Shown here: positions 42,480 through 51,741 of the stretch, piece by piece
Layout of the letters: each line of letters starts with the position of its first letter
How positions within the stretch are numbered: the stretch's first letter is position 1
Program-made: the position numbers and the translations under genes
The notes under the pieces: generated by a model
The model's database searches: none
The model's input: only the letters and a program-made list of their open reading frames with translations
What the model was told of the DNA's origin: nothing
DNA from: JBBSOK01 sp038259825
Lineage (GTDB): Bacteria > Bacteroidota > Bacteroidia > Flavobacteriales > Flavobacteriaceae
DNA: 64,000 nucleotides
NCBI GenBank assembly: GCA_038259825.1
Contig: JBBSOK010000001.1
Span: forward strand, 3,566-67,565
Direction of reading: 5' to 3'

Positions 42480-43475
42480 TTAAAACGCAATGTTTGGAAG
42501 CTGTAATTTTACCTTTTCAATTTTTTGTTGAAGATTTTTTTGAAATTGATTATGCGCTGCACTTTTCGGGTTAAAAGGCTTGTGCTTTAAACCATTTTGA
42601 ATAGTTTCAATTTCGTTTTGAAGATTTTCAGTTTCATTTGCAATCCAAACTTCTTTAAAATGCTGCCAAATAATTTCAATTGCAGTTTTATTTGGATGAA
42701 GCATATCTTCCGCATAAAAACGGTAATCCCGAAGTTCGTCCATCATAATTTCAAAAGAAGGAAAATAGAAAGATTGAAGATTAACGATTGAAGAGCGCTG
42801 ACTGTCGATTTTTAAATATTGATTTATGGCTGAAATTAAATGTGCCTTGCTCAAGGTATTTTCCTGAAAACCATCTTTTATATGCCGAACGGGCGAAACG
42901 GTAAGTACTAACGTTGCTTTCGAATTTATTTTTGAAATCTTATAGATTGTATTTTGAATACTTTCTGAAATTGTTTCAATAGAAAGTAATTCTTTATTGA
43001 AGTTTTTTTGAGGTACTTTATGGCAATTGGCTACAATTTGATTTTTCTGGTCACTGAGCGAAGCCGAAGTGTCTATATTACGGTAAACCCAAGAAGTGCC
43101 ATACGTAATAATTATGTGTGTTGAAGAAAATAAAGCCTCGCGCAAATTTTGCAGAGCTGAATTTAAATTGGCTAAAATTTCAGTTCTATTTAAAGCCGAA
43201 AGTTCTGAATGTGCGTCAAAACATTTCCAGATTTCGTTCTGTAGAAAAATATCGTTTTCGGTAAATAAATTATTTGTAATTGCCCTAACAACTAATTTTT
43301 CAATTGAAACAGGATTAAAAATTACCCCAAATGGATTTTGAACATTTTGAAACTTATAAAACTCAAATTTTTCACCAATATTTTCACTAAAACAGCTACC
43401 TAATAATAAGACTTTAGAATTGTAGTCTATTTTTGGTAGCTGAGGTTTTAATGGTATTTTGGTTTGTAGTTTCAT
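42480..43475 (-). CDS. GSCFA-domain protein
   Basis: A 331-residue cytoplasmic protein of the GSCFA family, common in Bacteroidetes and related to SGNH/GDSL-type hydrolases. The naming motif reads GSCFSEN here, at residues 26-32. Further on are NPFGVIFNP (about 47-55), ITYGTSWVYR (about 123-132) and VSPVRHIKDGFQENTLSK (about 194-211). A hydrolase or esterase role is expected but no substrate is known. It starts 23 bases after alaS ends and is probably co-transcribed with it. Confidence 0.88.
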   Translation of the reverse strand: MKLQTKIPLKPQLPKIDYNSKVLLLGSCFSENIGEKFEFYKFQNVQNPFGVIFNPVSIEKLVVRAITNNLFTENDIFLQNEIWKCFDAHSELSALNRTEILANLNSALQNLREALFSSTHIIITYGTSWVYRNIDTSASLSDQKNQIVANCHKVPQKNFNKELLSIETISESIQNTIYKISKINSKATLVLTVSPVRHIKDGFQENTLSKAHLISAINQYLKIDSQRSSIVNLQSFYFPSFEIMMDELRDYRFYAEDMLHPNKTAIEIIWQHFKEVWIANETENLQNEIETIQNGLKHKPFNPKSAAHNQFQKNLQQKIEKVKLQLPNIAF

Positions 43476-43498
43476 TTTTTGCGTAAATGCACAAAGTT

Positions 43499-46111
43499 TT
43501 AGTTCAGATATTCTTTTGCTTTTTCCAAAGCCTCATTAATACCATCAGGATTTTTACCGCCAGCTGTTGCAAAAAATGGTTGTCCGCCGCCGCCGCCTTG
43601 AATGTATTTTCCTAACTCTCTAACTATCTTGCCAGCATCAAACTTTTTATCTTCAACTAATTCTTTACTTATATAACAAGCTAACAAAGCTTTCCCTTCA
43701 TTCTCGCTTCCAAATATTAAAAATAGATTTTCAACTTCACCTCCAATTTCAAAAGCAAGATCTTTCATTCCCCCAGCATCTAAATCTATTTTTTTAGCCA
43801 AAAAGTTTATACCATTTTTTGCTTCAATTTCAGTTTTAAAATCCCCTTTTAAATTTTTTGCTTTATCCTTTAAAAGCTGTTGAATTTGCTTTAGTAAATT
43901 ATTGTTTTCTTCTTGCAAACCTTCAACGGCTTTTACGGGATCTGGATTGTTGTTTAAGGCAAGTTGAACTTCCTTAAAAGCATTACTTTTCTGAATAAAA
44001 TATTCTTTTGCAGCATCGCCAGTAATTGCCTCGATTCTTCGTATTCCAGACGCTACAGCGATTTCGCTAGTTATAATAAAATGCCAGATATTTGCCGTAT
44101 TTTGAACGTGGGTACCTCCACAAAGTTCCATAGACTTTCCAAACTTTATTGCTCTAACGCTATCGCCATATTTTTCTCCAAATAAAGCAATAGCACCTTC
44201 ATCTAATGCTTGTTGATACGGAATACCGCGACGTTCTTCCAACGCTAAATCCTCTTGGATTCGTGCGTTTACAAAATCTTCAACTTCCCTTAATTGCTCG
44301 TCTGTAACTTTGCTGAAATGTGAAAAATCGAAACGTAAATTTCTGCTATGCACGCTACTTCCCTTTTGACCAACGTGCTCGCCTAGAATAGTGCGCAAAC
44401 CTTGATGCAATAAATGGGTTGCGGTGTGGTTTGAAGCTGTTCTGCTTCGCTGTTTTTCATCTACAACGGCTTTAAAAGTTTCATCTAAATTGCGAGGTAA
44501 ATTTTTTGCGAAGTGTATTATAAGATTATTCTCTTTTTTGGTGTCTATAATGTAAACAAGCCCACCATCAGGGCTTTTTAAATATCCTTTATCGCCAGTT
44601 TGGCCTCCACCTTCAGGATAAAATGGCGTAAGATTAAATACAAGTTGAAACAAAGTTCCATCCTTTTTACTTTCAATTTGGCGATAACGTGTTATTTTTA
44701 CTTGAGTTTCCAGATAATCATAACCGACAAATTCTTCAATAGCATCATCACTTAAAATAATCCAATCTCCAGTTTCTACTTTGGTTGCCGAGCGGGAACG
44801 GTCTTTTTGTTTTTGAAGCTCTTTATCAAATTCTTTTTCATTTAAAGAATATCCTTTTTCGCTTAAAATTAATGAGGTTAAATCTATTGGAAAACCAAAT
44901 GTATCATACAATTCAAAAGCCTTTTTTCCTGAAATTTCTTTGGAATTGGCTTCGTTAATAACATTATCCAATAATACCAAACCTTGGTCCAACGTTCGTA
45001 AAAAAGATAGTTCTTCTTCTCTAATAACATTTGTGATCAGATTTTTTTCTGAAACAAGTTCGGGGAATGCTTCGCCCATTTGTTTGCTAAGCGTTTCAAC
45101 CAATTTATAAATAAAGGGTTCTTTCGTATTTAAAAATGTGAAACCGTATCGGATTGCTCTTCGTAAAATTCGTCTAATTACATAACCAGCACCTGTATTA
45201 CTTGGCAATTGTCCATCTGCTATTGAAAAGGAAACCGCACGAATGTGGTCTGAAATTACCCGGATTGCAATATCAACTTCTTCATTCTCGCCGTATTTAC
45301 TATTTGTAACTGCCTCAATTTCTCTGATAATTGGCACAAAAACATCGGTATCATAATTACTTTGAGTGTCTTGCAAAACCATACAAAGTCTTTCAAAACC
45401 CATTCCGGTATCTACGTGGCTTGCAGGTAATTTTTCTAAAGATTTGTCTGCTTTTCGGTTAAATTGCATGAAAACCAGGTTCCAAATTTCAACCACTTGT
45501 GGGTGGTCGTTGTTTACCAAATCTGCACCAGGGATTTTTGCTTTTTCTTCTTCCGAACGAATATCTACATGAATTTCACTACAAGGTCCACAAGGCCCTT
45601 GGTCGCCCATTTCCCAAAAGTTGTCTTTTTTATTTCCGTTTAAAATTCGGCTTTCGGGTACAAATTGTTTCCACAAATCATATGCTTCGGTATCTCTTTC
45701 GAGATTTTCAGAGGTGTCTCCTTCAAAAACTGTAACATATAAAATATCTTTATCAATTCCATAAACTTCGGTTAAAAGCTCCCAAGCCCATTCAATAGCT
45801 TCCTTTTTAAAATAGTCTCCAAAACTCCAATTGCCCAACATTTCGAACATTGTGTGGTGATAGGTATCTTTTCCAACCTCTTCAAGATCGTTGTGTTTAC
45901 CACTTACACGTAGGCATTTTTGAGTATCTGCAATACGCGGATTTTTAGGTGTATTGTTGCCAAGAAAATACTCTTTAAACGGAGCCATCCCGCTATTGGT
46001 GAACATTAACGTAGGATCGTTTTTTAAAACCATTGGTGCAGAAGCAACAATTTCGTGCTGTTTACTGTGGAAAAATTCTAAAAATTTTGAACGTATTTCG
46101 CGAGACTTCAT
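43499..46111 (-). CDS. alaS: Alanine--tRNA ligase
   Basis: An 870-residue enzyme that charges tRNA-Ala, of normal length. Domains in order are a class II catalytic core (about 1-250, with MVLKNDPTLMFTNSGM and the AGYVIRRILRRAIRYG stretch near 310), a tRNA-recognition part, the editing domain with the zinc-binding HTATHLLH (about 561) and CGGTHV (about 663), and the C-terminal DHHA1-type domain ending GGGGGQPFFATAGG. All motifs look intact. The divergent M23 peptidase gene lies 122 bases upstream. Confidence 0.97.
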   Translation of the reverse strand: MKSREIRSKFLEFFHSKQHEIVASAPMVLKNDPTLMFTNSGMAPFKEYFLGNNTPKNPRIADTQKCLRVSGKHNDLEEVGKDTYHHTMFEMLGNWSFGDYFKKEAIEWAWELLTEVYGIDKDILYVTVFEGDTSENLERDTEAYDLWKQFVPESRILNGNKKDNFWEMGDQGPCGPCSEIHVDIRSEEEKAKIPGADLVNNDHPQVVEIWNLVFMQFNRKADKSLEKLPASHVDTGMGFERLCMVLQDTQSNYDTDVFVPIIREIEAVTNSKYGENEEVDIAIRVISDHIRAVSFSIADGQLPSNTGAGYVIRRILRRAIRYGFTFLNTKEPFIYKLVETLSKQMGEAFPELVSEKNLITNVIREEELSFLRTLDQGLVLLDNVINEANSKEISGKKAFELYDTFGFPIDLTSLILSEKGYSLNEKEFDKELQKQKDRSRSATKVETGDWIILSDDAIEEFVGYDYLETQVKITRYRQIESKKDGTLFQLVFNLTPFYPEGGGQTGDKGYLKSPDGGLVYIIDTKKENNLIIHFAKNLPRNLDETFKAVVDEKQRSRTASNHTATHLLHQGLRTILGEHVGQKGSSVHSRNLRFDFSHFSKVTDEQLREVEDFVNARIQEDLALEERRGIPYQQALDEGAIALFGEKYGDSVRAIKFGKSMELCGGTHVQNTANIWHFIITSEIAVASGIRRIEAITGDAAKEYFIQKSNAFKEVQLALNNNPDPVKAVEGLQEENNNLLKQIQQLLKDKAKNLKGDFKTEIEAKNGINFLAKKIDLDAGGMKDLAFEIGGEVENLFLIFGSENEGKALLACYISKELVEDKKFDAGKIVRELGKYIQGGGGGQPFFATAGGKNPDGINEALEKAKEYLN

Positions 46112-46180
46112 TTATCTAAATTTATGCTAAAGTTTGTAGTTATGGCGTGTGTAAAAACAATTTCTATATTTGTAATCCGT

Positions 46181-46188
46181 TATCTTTG
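46181..46188 (+). promoter_or_regulatory. Likely promoter -7 box of the M23 peptidase gene
   Basis: TATCTTTG is an exact TAnnTTTG box, 45 bases before the ATG at 46234. Confidence 0.5.
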
Positions 46189-46233
46189 GCTATTGCCAAA
46201 TTATAACGGGCAAAAATAGCAATTTTTTAACGT

Positions 46234-47211
46234 ATGAGTAAGGTTAAATATTACTATGATAGCGATACGCTGTCTTATCAAAAAATAGAAAAGAAGAAAG
46301 GGCGAAAATTAGGGATATTTTTCCTTAGTCTCGTAGGGATGATTTTGAGCGGATTTTTACTTTTATTGGTTTATATAAATCTACCTTTTGTTGAAACTCC
46401 TAAAGAAAAAGCACTGCGCCGAGAGTTGGATAATACCAAACTTCAATTTAGGTTGATAAACAAAAAGATAGACGAGGCGCAAGCCGTTCTTTCTGAAATT
46501 GAAGAACGCGACAACAATCTTTACCGAGTTTATTTTGAAGCTAATCCAATACCCGAAGAACAGCGTAAAGCTGGTTTTGGTGGTGTAAATAGATATAAAA
46601 CTTTAGAAGGTTTTGATAATAGTGAGCTGATTATTGCAAGCAGCCAAAGAGTGGATATTCTTACTAAACAAATAGTTGTACAGAGTAAAAGTTTGGATGA
46701 AATTGCCAAGTTGGCATCGGATAAAGAGAAACTTTTAGAAGCTATACCGGCAATACAACCCGTAAAAAATGCGGATTTGACACGGATTGCGTCAGGTTAC
46801 GGTTATAGAACAGATCCATTTACAAAAGCAACAAAATTCCATTATGGGATGGATTTTACAGCGCCACGTGGAACACCCATATACGCCTCTGGAAATGGGA
46901 GAGTTGCTAGGGCAGATGCAACGGCCACAGGTTATGGAAACCACGTAGTTATAGACCACGGCTACGGTTATCAAAGTTTATATGCACATTTGTATAAATA
47001 CAATGTAAAGCCCGGGCAAAAGGTAAATAGAGGAGATGTTATTGGTTTTGTTGGTAGTACGGGAAGGTCTGAAGCGCCCCATTTGCACTATGAAATCTTT
47101 AAAGACGGAGACCGTATTAACCCGATAAATTTTTACTATGGAAACTTAACACCAGAGGAATTTGCAGAAATTTTAAGAAAATCTCAACAGGAAAACCAAA
47201 GTTTGGATTAA
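46234..47211 (+). CDS. M23-family peptidase, membrane anchored
   Basis: A 325-residue LytM-type endopeptidase that cuts peptidoglycan cross-links. A basic cytoplasmic N-terminus is followed by one membrane helix (about 27-50), a coiled coil (about 58-95) and the M23 domain (about 180-305). The zinc ligands are HYGMD (about 203-207) and HLHYEIF (about 287-293), with HVVIDHGYGYQSLYAHL between. All metal ligands are present, so it should be active. It is divergent from alaS, a pairing often seen in Flavobacteria. Confidence 0.93.
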   Translation: MSKVKYYYDSDTLSYQKIEKKKGRKLGIFFLSLVGMILSGFLLLLVYINLPFVETPKEKALRRELDNTKLQFRLINKKIDEAQAVLSEIEERDNNLYRVYFEANPIPEEQRKAGFGGVNRYKTLEGFDNSELIIASSQRVDILTKQIVVQSKSLDEIAKLASDKEKLLEAIPAIQPVKNADLTRIASGYGYRTDPFTKATKFHYGMDFTAPRGTPIYASGNGRVARADATATGYGNHVVIDHGYGYQSLYAHLYKYNVKPGQKVNRGDVIGFVGSTGRSEAPHLHYEIFKDGDRINPINFYYGNLTPEEFAEILRKSQQENQSLD

Positions 47212-47336
47212 GGAGAAGTGAGATTTTAGATTTGAGACGAAATTTTTTTATTTCGTGTAACAAATTGTGGTATTATTGAACATATATCTGAATGCAAAAT
47301 TGAAAAATCTTAATTCCGAGTTTATAATTAAAACAA

Positions 47337-47666
47337 ATGCACATCAACCTTCCAGAAAAAAGATATTATGGTATTGGCGAAGTCGCTGAGGCTTTTAGCG
47401 TGAATACTTCGTTAATTCGCTTTTGGGAAAAAGAGTTTGATGTATTGCAGCCAAAAAAAAACGCAAAAGGAAACCGAAAATTTACACCTGCCGACATCAA
47501 GAATCTTGAGCTTATTTACCATTTGGTAAAAGAGCGGGGCTTTACATTGGAAGGTGCAAAAACGCATTTAAAAGAGAACAAACAAAAAACGCTGAATACA
47601 TTTGAAATTATTCGAAAATTAGAAGGTGTTAAAACAGAATTAATCAAAATTAAAAATCAACTTTAA
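47337..47666 (+). CDS. MerR-family transcription regulator
   Basis: A 109-residue regulator with an N-terminal MerR winged helix (YYGIGEVAEAFSVNTSLIRFWEKEF, then LQPKKNAKGNRKFTPADI) and a short C-terminal helix for dimerisation. No effector-binding domain is present. It is followed after 12 bases by lemA in the same direction, so it may be the first gene of the lemA/TPM operon. Its ligand is unknown. Confidence 0.88.
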   Translation: MHINLPEKRYYGIGEVAEAFSVNTSLIRFWEKEFDVLQPKKNAKGNRKFTPADIKNLELIYHLVKERGFTLEGAKTHLKENKQKTLNTFEIIRKLEGVKTELIKIKNQL

Positions 47667-47678
47667 ACAAATTATATT

Positions 47679-48302
47679 ATGAAAAAAGGACTAGGGTGCG
47701 TAATTGCAATAGTTGTTGTAATTGCCATTGTTGCAATAGCTGCATTTACAATGGGACCAAAATTTTACAATACTGGTATTACACTTCAGGAAAATGCTGT
47801 AGCGCAATGGGGTAATGTTGAAAGTTCATACCAACGTAGGTCAGATTTAATACCAAATATTGTTAATACCGCAAAAGGCTATGCAGAGTTTGAGCAAACC
47901 ACATTAACCCAAGTAATTGAAGCAAGAAGTAAAGCTACAGGAGTAACCATTGATCCAAGCAATGTAACTGCGGAACAAATGGCTCAGTTTCAACAAGCAC
48001 AAAGTAACGTTTCTGGTGCTTTATCGAGATTATTAGTTACTGTGGAGAGATATCCAGACCTAAAAGCTAATGAGAACTTTAAAGAACTAATCAACGAGCT
48101 TGAACGTACCGAAAACCGCATAAATGTTGAAAGAAATAGGTACAATGAATCTATTAATCCATTTAATCAGCACATTAAAAAGTTCCCTAATAATTTGATC
48201 AATAATTTTGTGGGCAAATTTGAGCCTATGGAATATTATAAAGCAGATGAAGGAAGTGAAGATGCTCCAGAAGTTGATTTTGATTTTGGAAATGATAAAT
48301 AA
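47679..48302 (+). CDS. lemA: LemA family protein
   Basis: A 207-residue membrane protein with an N-terminal helix (about 6-24) and a four-helix extracytoplasmic domain. The family core AQWGNVESSYQRRSDLIPNIVNTAKGYA lies at about 43-70 and RYNESINPFN near 158-168. LemA proteins are usually found next to TPM-domain proteins, as here, and the biological role is poorly known. It is 6 bases from the next gene. Confidence 0.92.
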   Translation: MKKGLGCVIAIVVVIAIVAIAAFTMGPKFYNTGITLQENAVAQWGNVESSYQRRSDLIPNIVNTAKGYAEFEQTTLTQVIEARSKATGVTIDPSNVTAEQMAQFQQAQSNVSGALSRLLVTVERYPDLKANENFKELINELERTENRINVERNRYNESINPFNQHIKKFPNNLINNFVGKFEPMEYYKADEGSEDAPEVDFDFGNDK

Positions 48303-48308
48303 AGAAAT

Positions 48309-48776
48309 ATGTCTAAAGTAGAAAAATTTCTAAATTCTGAAGAAGAAAAAGAAATTATTGAAGCAATCCGAATAGCTGAAAAAAATACTTCAGGTGAAAT
48401 TCGGATACATTTGGAAGAGAAATCTGTTTCAATAGATGAAAATGAAGAAGAAGTTGAAGTAGATTCCTTTGATCGTGCCGAAGAAGTTTTTGAAATGCTC
48501 CACATGGCAAATACAAAACACGCAAATGGTGTCCTCATTTATATTGCGGTTAAGGATAGAACGCTCGTAATTATGGGTGATAAAGGCATAAATGATGTGG
48601 TGCCTACGGATTTTTGGGAGAGTACAAAAGATACCATAATCTCGCATTTTAAAAATGGCGATATGAGAAAAGGCCTCGTTGAAGGAATTTTAAATGCTGG
48701 ACAACAACTTAAAAAACATTTCCCATACCAAAAAGATGATAAAAATGAACTGCCTGATACAATTTCAGTTGGATAA
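48309..48776 (+). CDS. TPM-domain protein without signal peptide
   Basis: A 155-residue TPM (TLP18.3/Psb32/MOLO-1) domain protein. The core runs from EIIEAIRIAEKNTSGEIRIHLEEK to TLVIMGDKGINDVV and the helix DMRKGLVEGILNAGQQLKKHFP. There is no signal peptide or membrane helix, unlike the paired gene downstream. An acidic insert (about 40-54) interrupts the strands. It shares an operon with lemA. Confidence 0.88.
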   Translation: MSKVEKFLNSEEEKEIIEAIRIAEKNTSGEIRIHLEEKSVSIDENEEEVEVDSFDRAEEVFEMLHMANTKHANGVLIYIAVKDRTLVIMGDKGINDVVPTDFWESTKDTIISHFKNGDMRKGLVEGILNAGQQLKKHFPYQKDDKNELPDTISVG

Positions 48777-48867
48777 ACTTTTTACTTTCGTCATTAATTT
48801 CAGTTGAACAATTTCTCAAGCAATGAAAAATCGAGCAATTTAACTTTCTGATATTTTAAACCTTTAA

Positions 48868-49674
48868 ATTAACGTACTCATCAACTTTTCAAAAAAATAT
48901 AAATTTCTTTTTGTCATTTTCGTAATGACGTTATTCAGCGGAAATAGTTTCGCGCAATACGATATTCCCGAAAAGCCCGAATTGCAAACGTCTGTTTATG
49001 ATTATGCAAATTTGCTTGACGATGGCCAAAAAAATGCACTCACCGATAAATTAATTAGGTATGCAGATTCTACTTCAACACAAATAGTTTGCATAATAAT
49101 TCCTTCAACCAAAGGGGAAGATATAAGTTTTTTAGGTGCGAAATGGGGACAGAAATGGGGGATTGGCCAAGCAAATGAAGACAATGGGATCGTAATTACA
49201 CTTGCAACAGAGGACAGAAAAGTTGATATAAATACAGGTTATGGAATAGAATATCGAATAACCGATATGATGGCTGAGAGAATTATAAACGGAGTCATGA
49301 TTCCTGAATTTAAAACAGGAAACTATTACGGCGGACTAGATAAGGGTAGTGATGCAATCTTTGCAGCTTTAAATGGTGAGTTTAAAGAAGAGAGAACTTT
49401 TAAGAAAAAAGAGAGTTTACTTTCAAAATATGGTGCTCTCATTTTTATAGTATTTGTCTTTTTCATGATTATTATAAGTAGAAAAGGCGGTCGTGGGGGT
49501 AAAGGCGGCGGCGGCGGAAGTTTGTTAGACATTATTATACTTAGCAGTCTTGGCAGGACAGGCGGCTTTGGCGGCGGAAGCTCAGGAAGCGGTGGTTTCG
49601 GTGGCGGTGGCGGCTTCGGAGGTGGTTTTGGCGGCGGCGGTTTTGGCGGCGGTGGTGCTTCTGGTGGTTGGTAA
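48868..49674 (+). CDS. TPM-domain protein (YgcG-like), start codon unclear
   Basis: An exported TPM-domain protein with a membrane helix and a Gly-rich tail. The first ATG (48925) gives 249 residues but cuts the signal peptide short. The frame is open back to 48868 and those codons read (I)NFSKKYKFLFVIFV, completing a good signal peptide cleaved after SFAQ, yet there is no ATG, GTG or TTG. The TPM domain is at about 20-160 (counted from 48925), a membrane helix at about 170-186 and a poly-Gly/Phe/Ser tail from 195 to the end. It is last in the lemA cluster, 148 bases after the other TPM gene. The start may be a non-standard codon or a sequence error. Confidence 0.85.
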   Translation: MNVLINFSKKYKFLFVIFVMTLFSGNSFAQYDIPEKPELQTSVYDYANLLDDGQKNALTDKLIRYADSTSTQIVCIIIPSTKGEDISFLGAKWGQKWGIGQANEDNGIVITLATEDRKVDINTGYGIEYRITDMMAERIINGVMIPEFKTGNYYGGLDKGSDAIFAALNGEFKEERTFKKKESLLSKYGALIFIVFVFFMIIISRKGGRGGKGGGGGSLLDIIILSSLGRTGGFGGGSSGSGGFGGGGGFGGGFGGGGFGGGGASGGW

Positions 49675-49745
49675 TGTTGTTCGCAGGTCACCGAGCGGAG
49701 CCAAATTGCAGTTTACCTTAATATGATAAATAATTCAAAAAATAA

Positions 49746-49786
49746 AAAGTCCCCAAAAAGGTTTTAAAACTTTTTTGGGGACTTTA
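49746..49786. terminator. Bidirectional terminator between TPM gene and der
   Basis: AAAGTCCCC plus an A-run pairs with a T-run plus GGGGACTTT, a long stem between converging genes. It has A- and T-rich flanks on both strands. Confidence 0.9.
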
Positions 49787-49808
49787 GTTTGTATTATTAA
49801 TTCAGAAT

Positions 49809-51110
49809 TTACTTTTTCCTAAAATAAACAGTAACCGGAACACCGTGAAAATCGAACTTTTCACGCATTTTGTTTTCAATAAAACGTTTGTATGGGTCTT
49901 TTACGTATTGAGGCAAGTTGCAGAAAAATGCAAAAGCTGGATATGGCGTTGGCAATTGCGTACAGAATTTTACCTTCACGTATTTAGCTTTATGCGCTGG
50001 CGGTGGATACGCTTGTATTATTGGAAGCATAACATCGTTAAGCTCGCTTGTTTTTACCTTTTTGGTTTTGTTGTGGAAAACTTCAACTGCAGTTTCAATC
50101 GCTTTAAAAATTCGCTGTTTGTTTAATACCGAAATAAAGATAATAGGCACATCGGTAAATGGCGAAATCTGCTCGCGGATATGTTTTTCAAATTCTTTTG
50201 TTGAATGGGTGTCTTTTTCAACTAAATCCCACTTATTGGCGAGGATTACAATTCCTTTATTGTTACGCTGTGCAAGCCAAAAAATATTTTCAACCTGTCC
50301 ATCAAATCCACGGGTTGCGTCAAAAATTAATATGATAACATCACAATGCTCAATGGCGCGAACGCTTCTCATTACGCTGTAAAACTCAAGATCTTCTTTT
50401 ACCTTACTTTTTTTACGGATTCCAGCAGTGTCAACAAGATTAAATTCAAACCCAAAACGGTCATATTTTGTATCGATACTATCACGAGTTGTACCGGCAA
50501 TATCCGTAACTATATATCTGTCTTTACCAATTAATGCATTTATAAAAGAAGACTTTCCAGCATTTGGACGCCCAACAACTGCAAAACGCGGTAGGGCACT
50601 ATCATCTGGCTCTTCTCTATCAGGCAAAGCTTTTACAAGATCATCCAAAAGATCGCCCGTTCCGCTGCCGCTAATACTAGAAATGTTATAATACTGTTCA
50701 AAGCCAAGGTTATAAAATTCCATGGCATCGTTTACGCGGGACGCAGTATCAACTTTATTTACAGCCAGAAAAATTGGTTTTTTACTTTTACGCAAAAGTT
50801 TTGCAACTTCTTGATCCATACCTGTAATTCCGCTTTCAACATCTACCATAAATATAACAACATCAGCTTCTTCAATAGCTAATTCTACTTGCTTGTCAAT
50901 TTCAGCTTCAAAAACATCATCGCTTCCTTTTACATATCCGCCTGTGTCAATTAGCGAAAAATCACGACCGTTCCAGTCACTTTTTCCATAATGACGATCA
51001 CGCGTTACGCCACTAGTGGCGTCTACAATTGCTTCTCTACGCTGGATTAATCTATTAAAAAATGTAGATTTTCCAACATTTGGTCGTCCTACAACAGCTA
51101 CTATACTCAT
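49809..51110 (-). CDS. der: GTPase Der (EngA)
   Basis: A 433-residue essential GTPase for 50S ribosome assembly, with two tandem G-domains. The first has GRPNVGKST (8-16), DTGG and NKVD; the second has GRPNAGKSS (about 182-190), DTAGIRKKSKVKEDLEFYS and NKWD. A C-terminal KH-like domain (about 355-433) completes it. All motifs look intact. It reads leftward and converges on the TPM gene. Confidence 0.97.
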   Translation of the reverse strand: MSIVAVVGRPNVGKSTFFNRLIQRREAIVDATSGVTRDRHYGKSDWNGRDFSLIDTGGYVKGSDDVFEAEIDKQVELAIEEADVVIFMVDVESGITGMDQEVAKLLRKSKKPIFLAVNKVDTASRVNDAMEFYNLGFEQYYNISSISGSGTGDLLDDLVKALPDREEPDDSALPRFAVVGRPNAGKSSFINALIGKDRYIVTDIAGTTRDSIDTKYDRFGFEFNLVDTAGIRKKSKVKEDLEFYSVMRSVRAIEHCDVIILIFDATRGFDGQVENIFWLAQRNNKGIVILANKWDLVEKDTHSTKEFEKHIREQISPFTDVPIIFISVLNKQRIFKAIETAVEVFHNKTKKVKTSELNDVMLPIIQAYPPPAHKAKYVKVKFCTQLPTPYPAFAFFCNLPQYVKDPYKRFIENKMREKFDFHGVPVTVYFRKK

Positions 51111-51129
51111 TTATTTATATTTAAGGGTG

Positions 51130-51137
51130 CAAAAGTA
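51130..51137 (-). promoter_or_regulatory. Likely der promoter -7 box
   Basis: TACTTTTG on the minus strand is an exact TAnnTTTG box 20 bases before the der ATG. Confidence 0.5.
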
Positions 51138-51340
51138 ATGCTAACTTGTTAGAAATGCAGTTTTAGTGAAGAAATACTTTGGTTATAGTTTCTAGTTACT
51201 TTCATTGACTAGTAATAGCATTGAGTAATAGTGTGTTCCATTTCTATAATTTATCTGGACGCTTGTAAAATTTATGTTCGGTTAATTTAGAAATATCCAT
51301 TCATTTTTAATATGAAATTTGAGTTTGACTTCGAGTTATT

Positions 51341-51358
51341 ATACGGCAGTTGCCCTAT
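51341..51358 (+). promoter_or_regulatory. 18-bp palindrome, copy 5 (TPR-kinase operon)
   Basis: ATACGGCAGTTGCCCTAT. After 22 bases comes CACCTTTA, a -7-like box. The first gene of the operon starts at 51478, so the leader is about 85 bases long. Confidence 0.72.
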
Positions 51359-51477
51359 TTTTTTCGGTGGTAATTAATTACACCTTTACAAATCAATTTT
51401 AAAACGGGTAGTACGTTTTAATTGGAAAATTTTGAATTTAGTATTAGTTACTTTGAAGTTGATTTATTCTTTTTTAA

Positions 51478-51723
51478 ATGAGTGTTTCTATTTACATATT
51501 TTTATTTTTAATAATTTCAATCAGCCTTTTACTGCTATATTTCAAGGTGCAGAAAGCTAAAATATCCGCGGATCATTTTAATAAAATAGATGGTATAGAA
51601 TTGGAAATTGAAAGGAATAAACATCAAATTAAAGTTCGTGGTATAGGACTTAATAAATATAATTTTTTAAAATATAATTTGGATGAAGCTTTAATTGTGC
51701 AGCCTGAAATTTTAGTACATTAG
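51478..51723 (+). CDS. Small membrane-anchored hypothetical protein
   Basis: An 81-residue protein with one N-terminal membrane helix (about 3-21), a charged middle and no recognised family. It stands 18 bases before the TPR histidine kinase gene, downstream of palindrome copy 5, so it is probably in the same transcript. It could be an accessory sensor subunit, but this is only a suggestion. Confidence 0.6.
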   Translation: MSVSIYIFLFLIISISLLLLYFKVQKAKISADHFNKIDGIELEIERNKHQIKVRGIGLNKYNFLKYNLDEALIVQPEILVH

Positions 51724-51741
51724 TTCTTCAAAATTAGTACT

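Larger units (their letters stand above)
51111..51477. other. Divergent gap between der and the TPR-kinase operon
   Basis: No coding sequence is supported in these 367 bases. It holds the der -7 box (51130-51137) and palindrome copy 5 (51341-51358) with a -7-like box after it (51381-51388). Elsewhere I saw nothing. Confidence 0.5.

Noticed and set aside
49326..49691. Proline-rich protein on the minus strand
   Set aside because: It is the reverse reading of the Gly-rich tail of the TPM-domain gene, where GGC/GGT repeats give Pro on the other strand.
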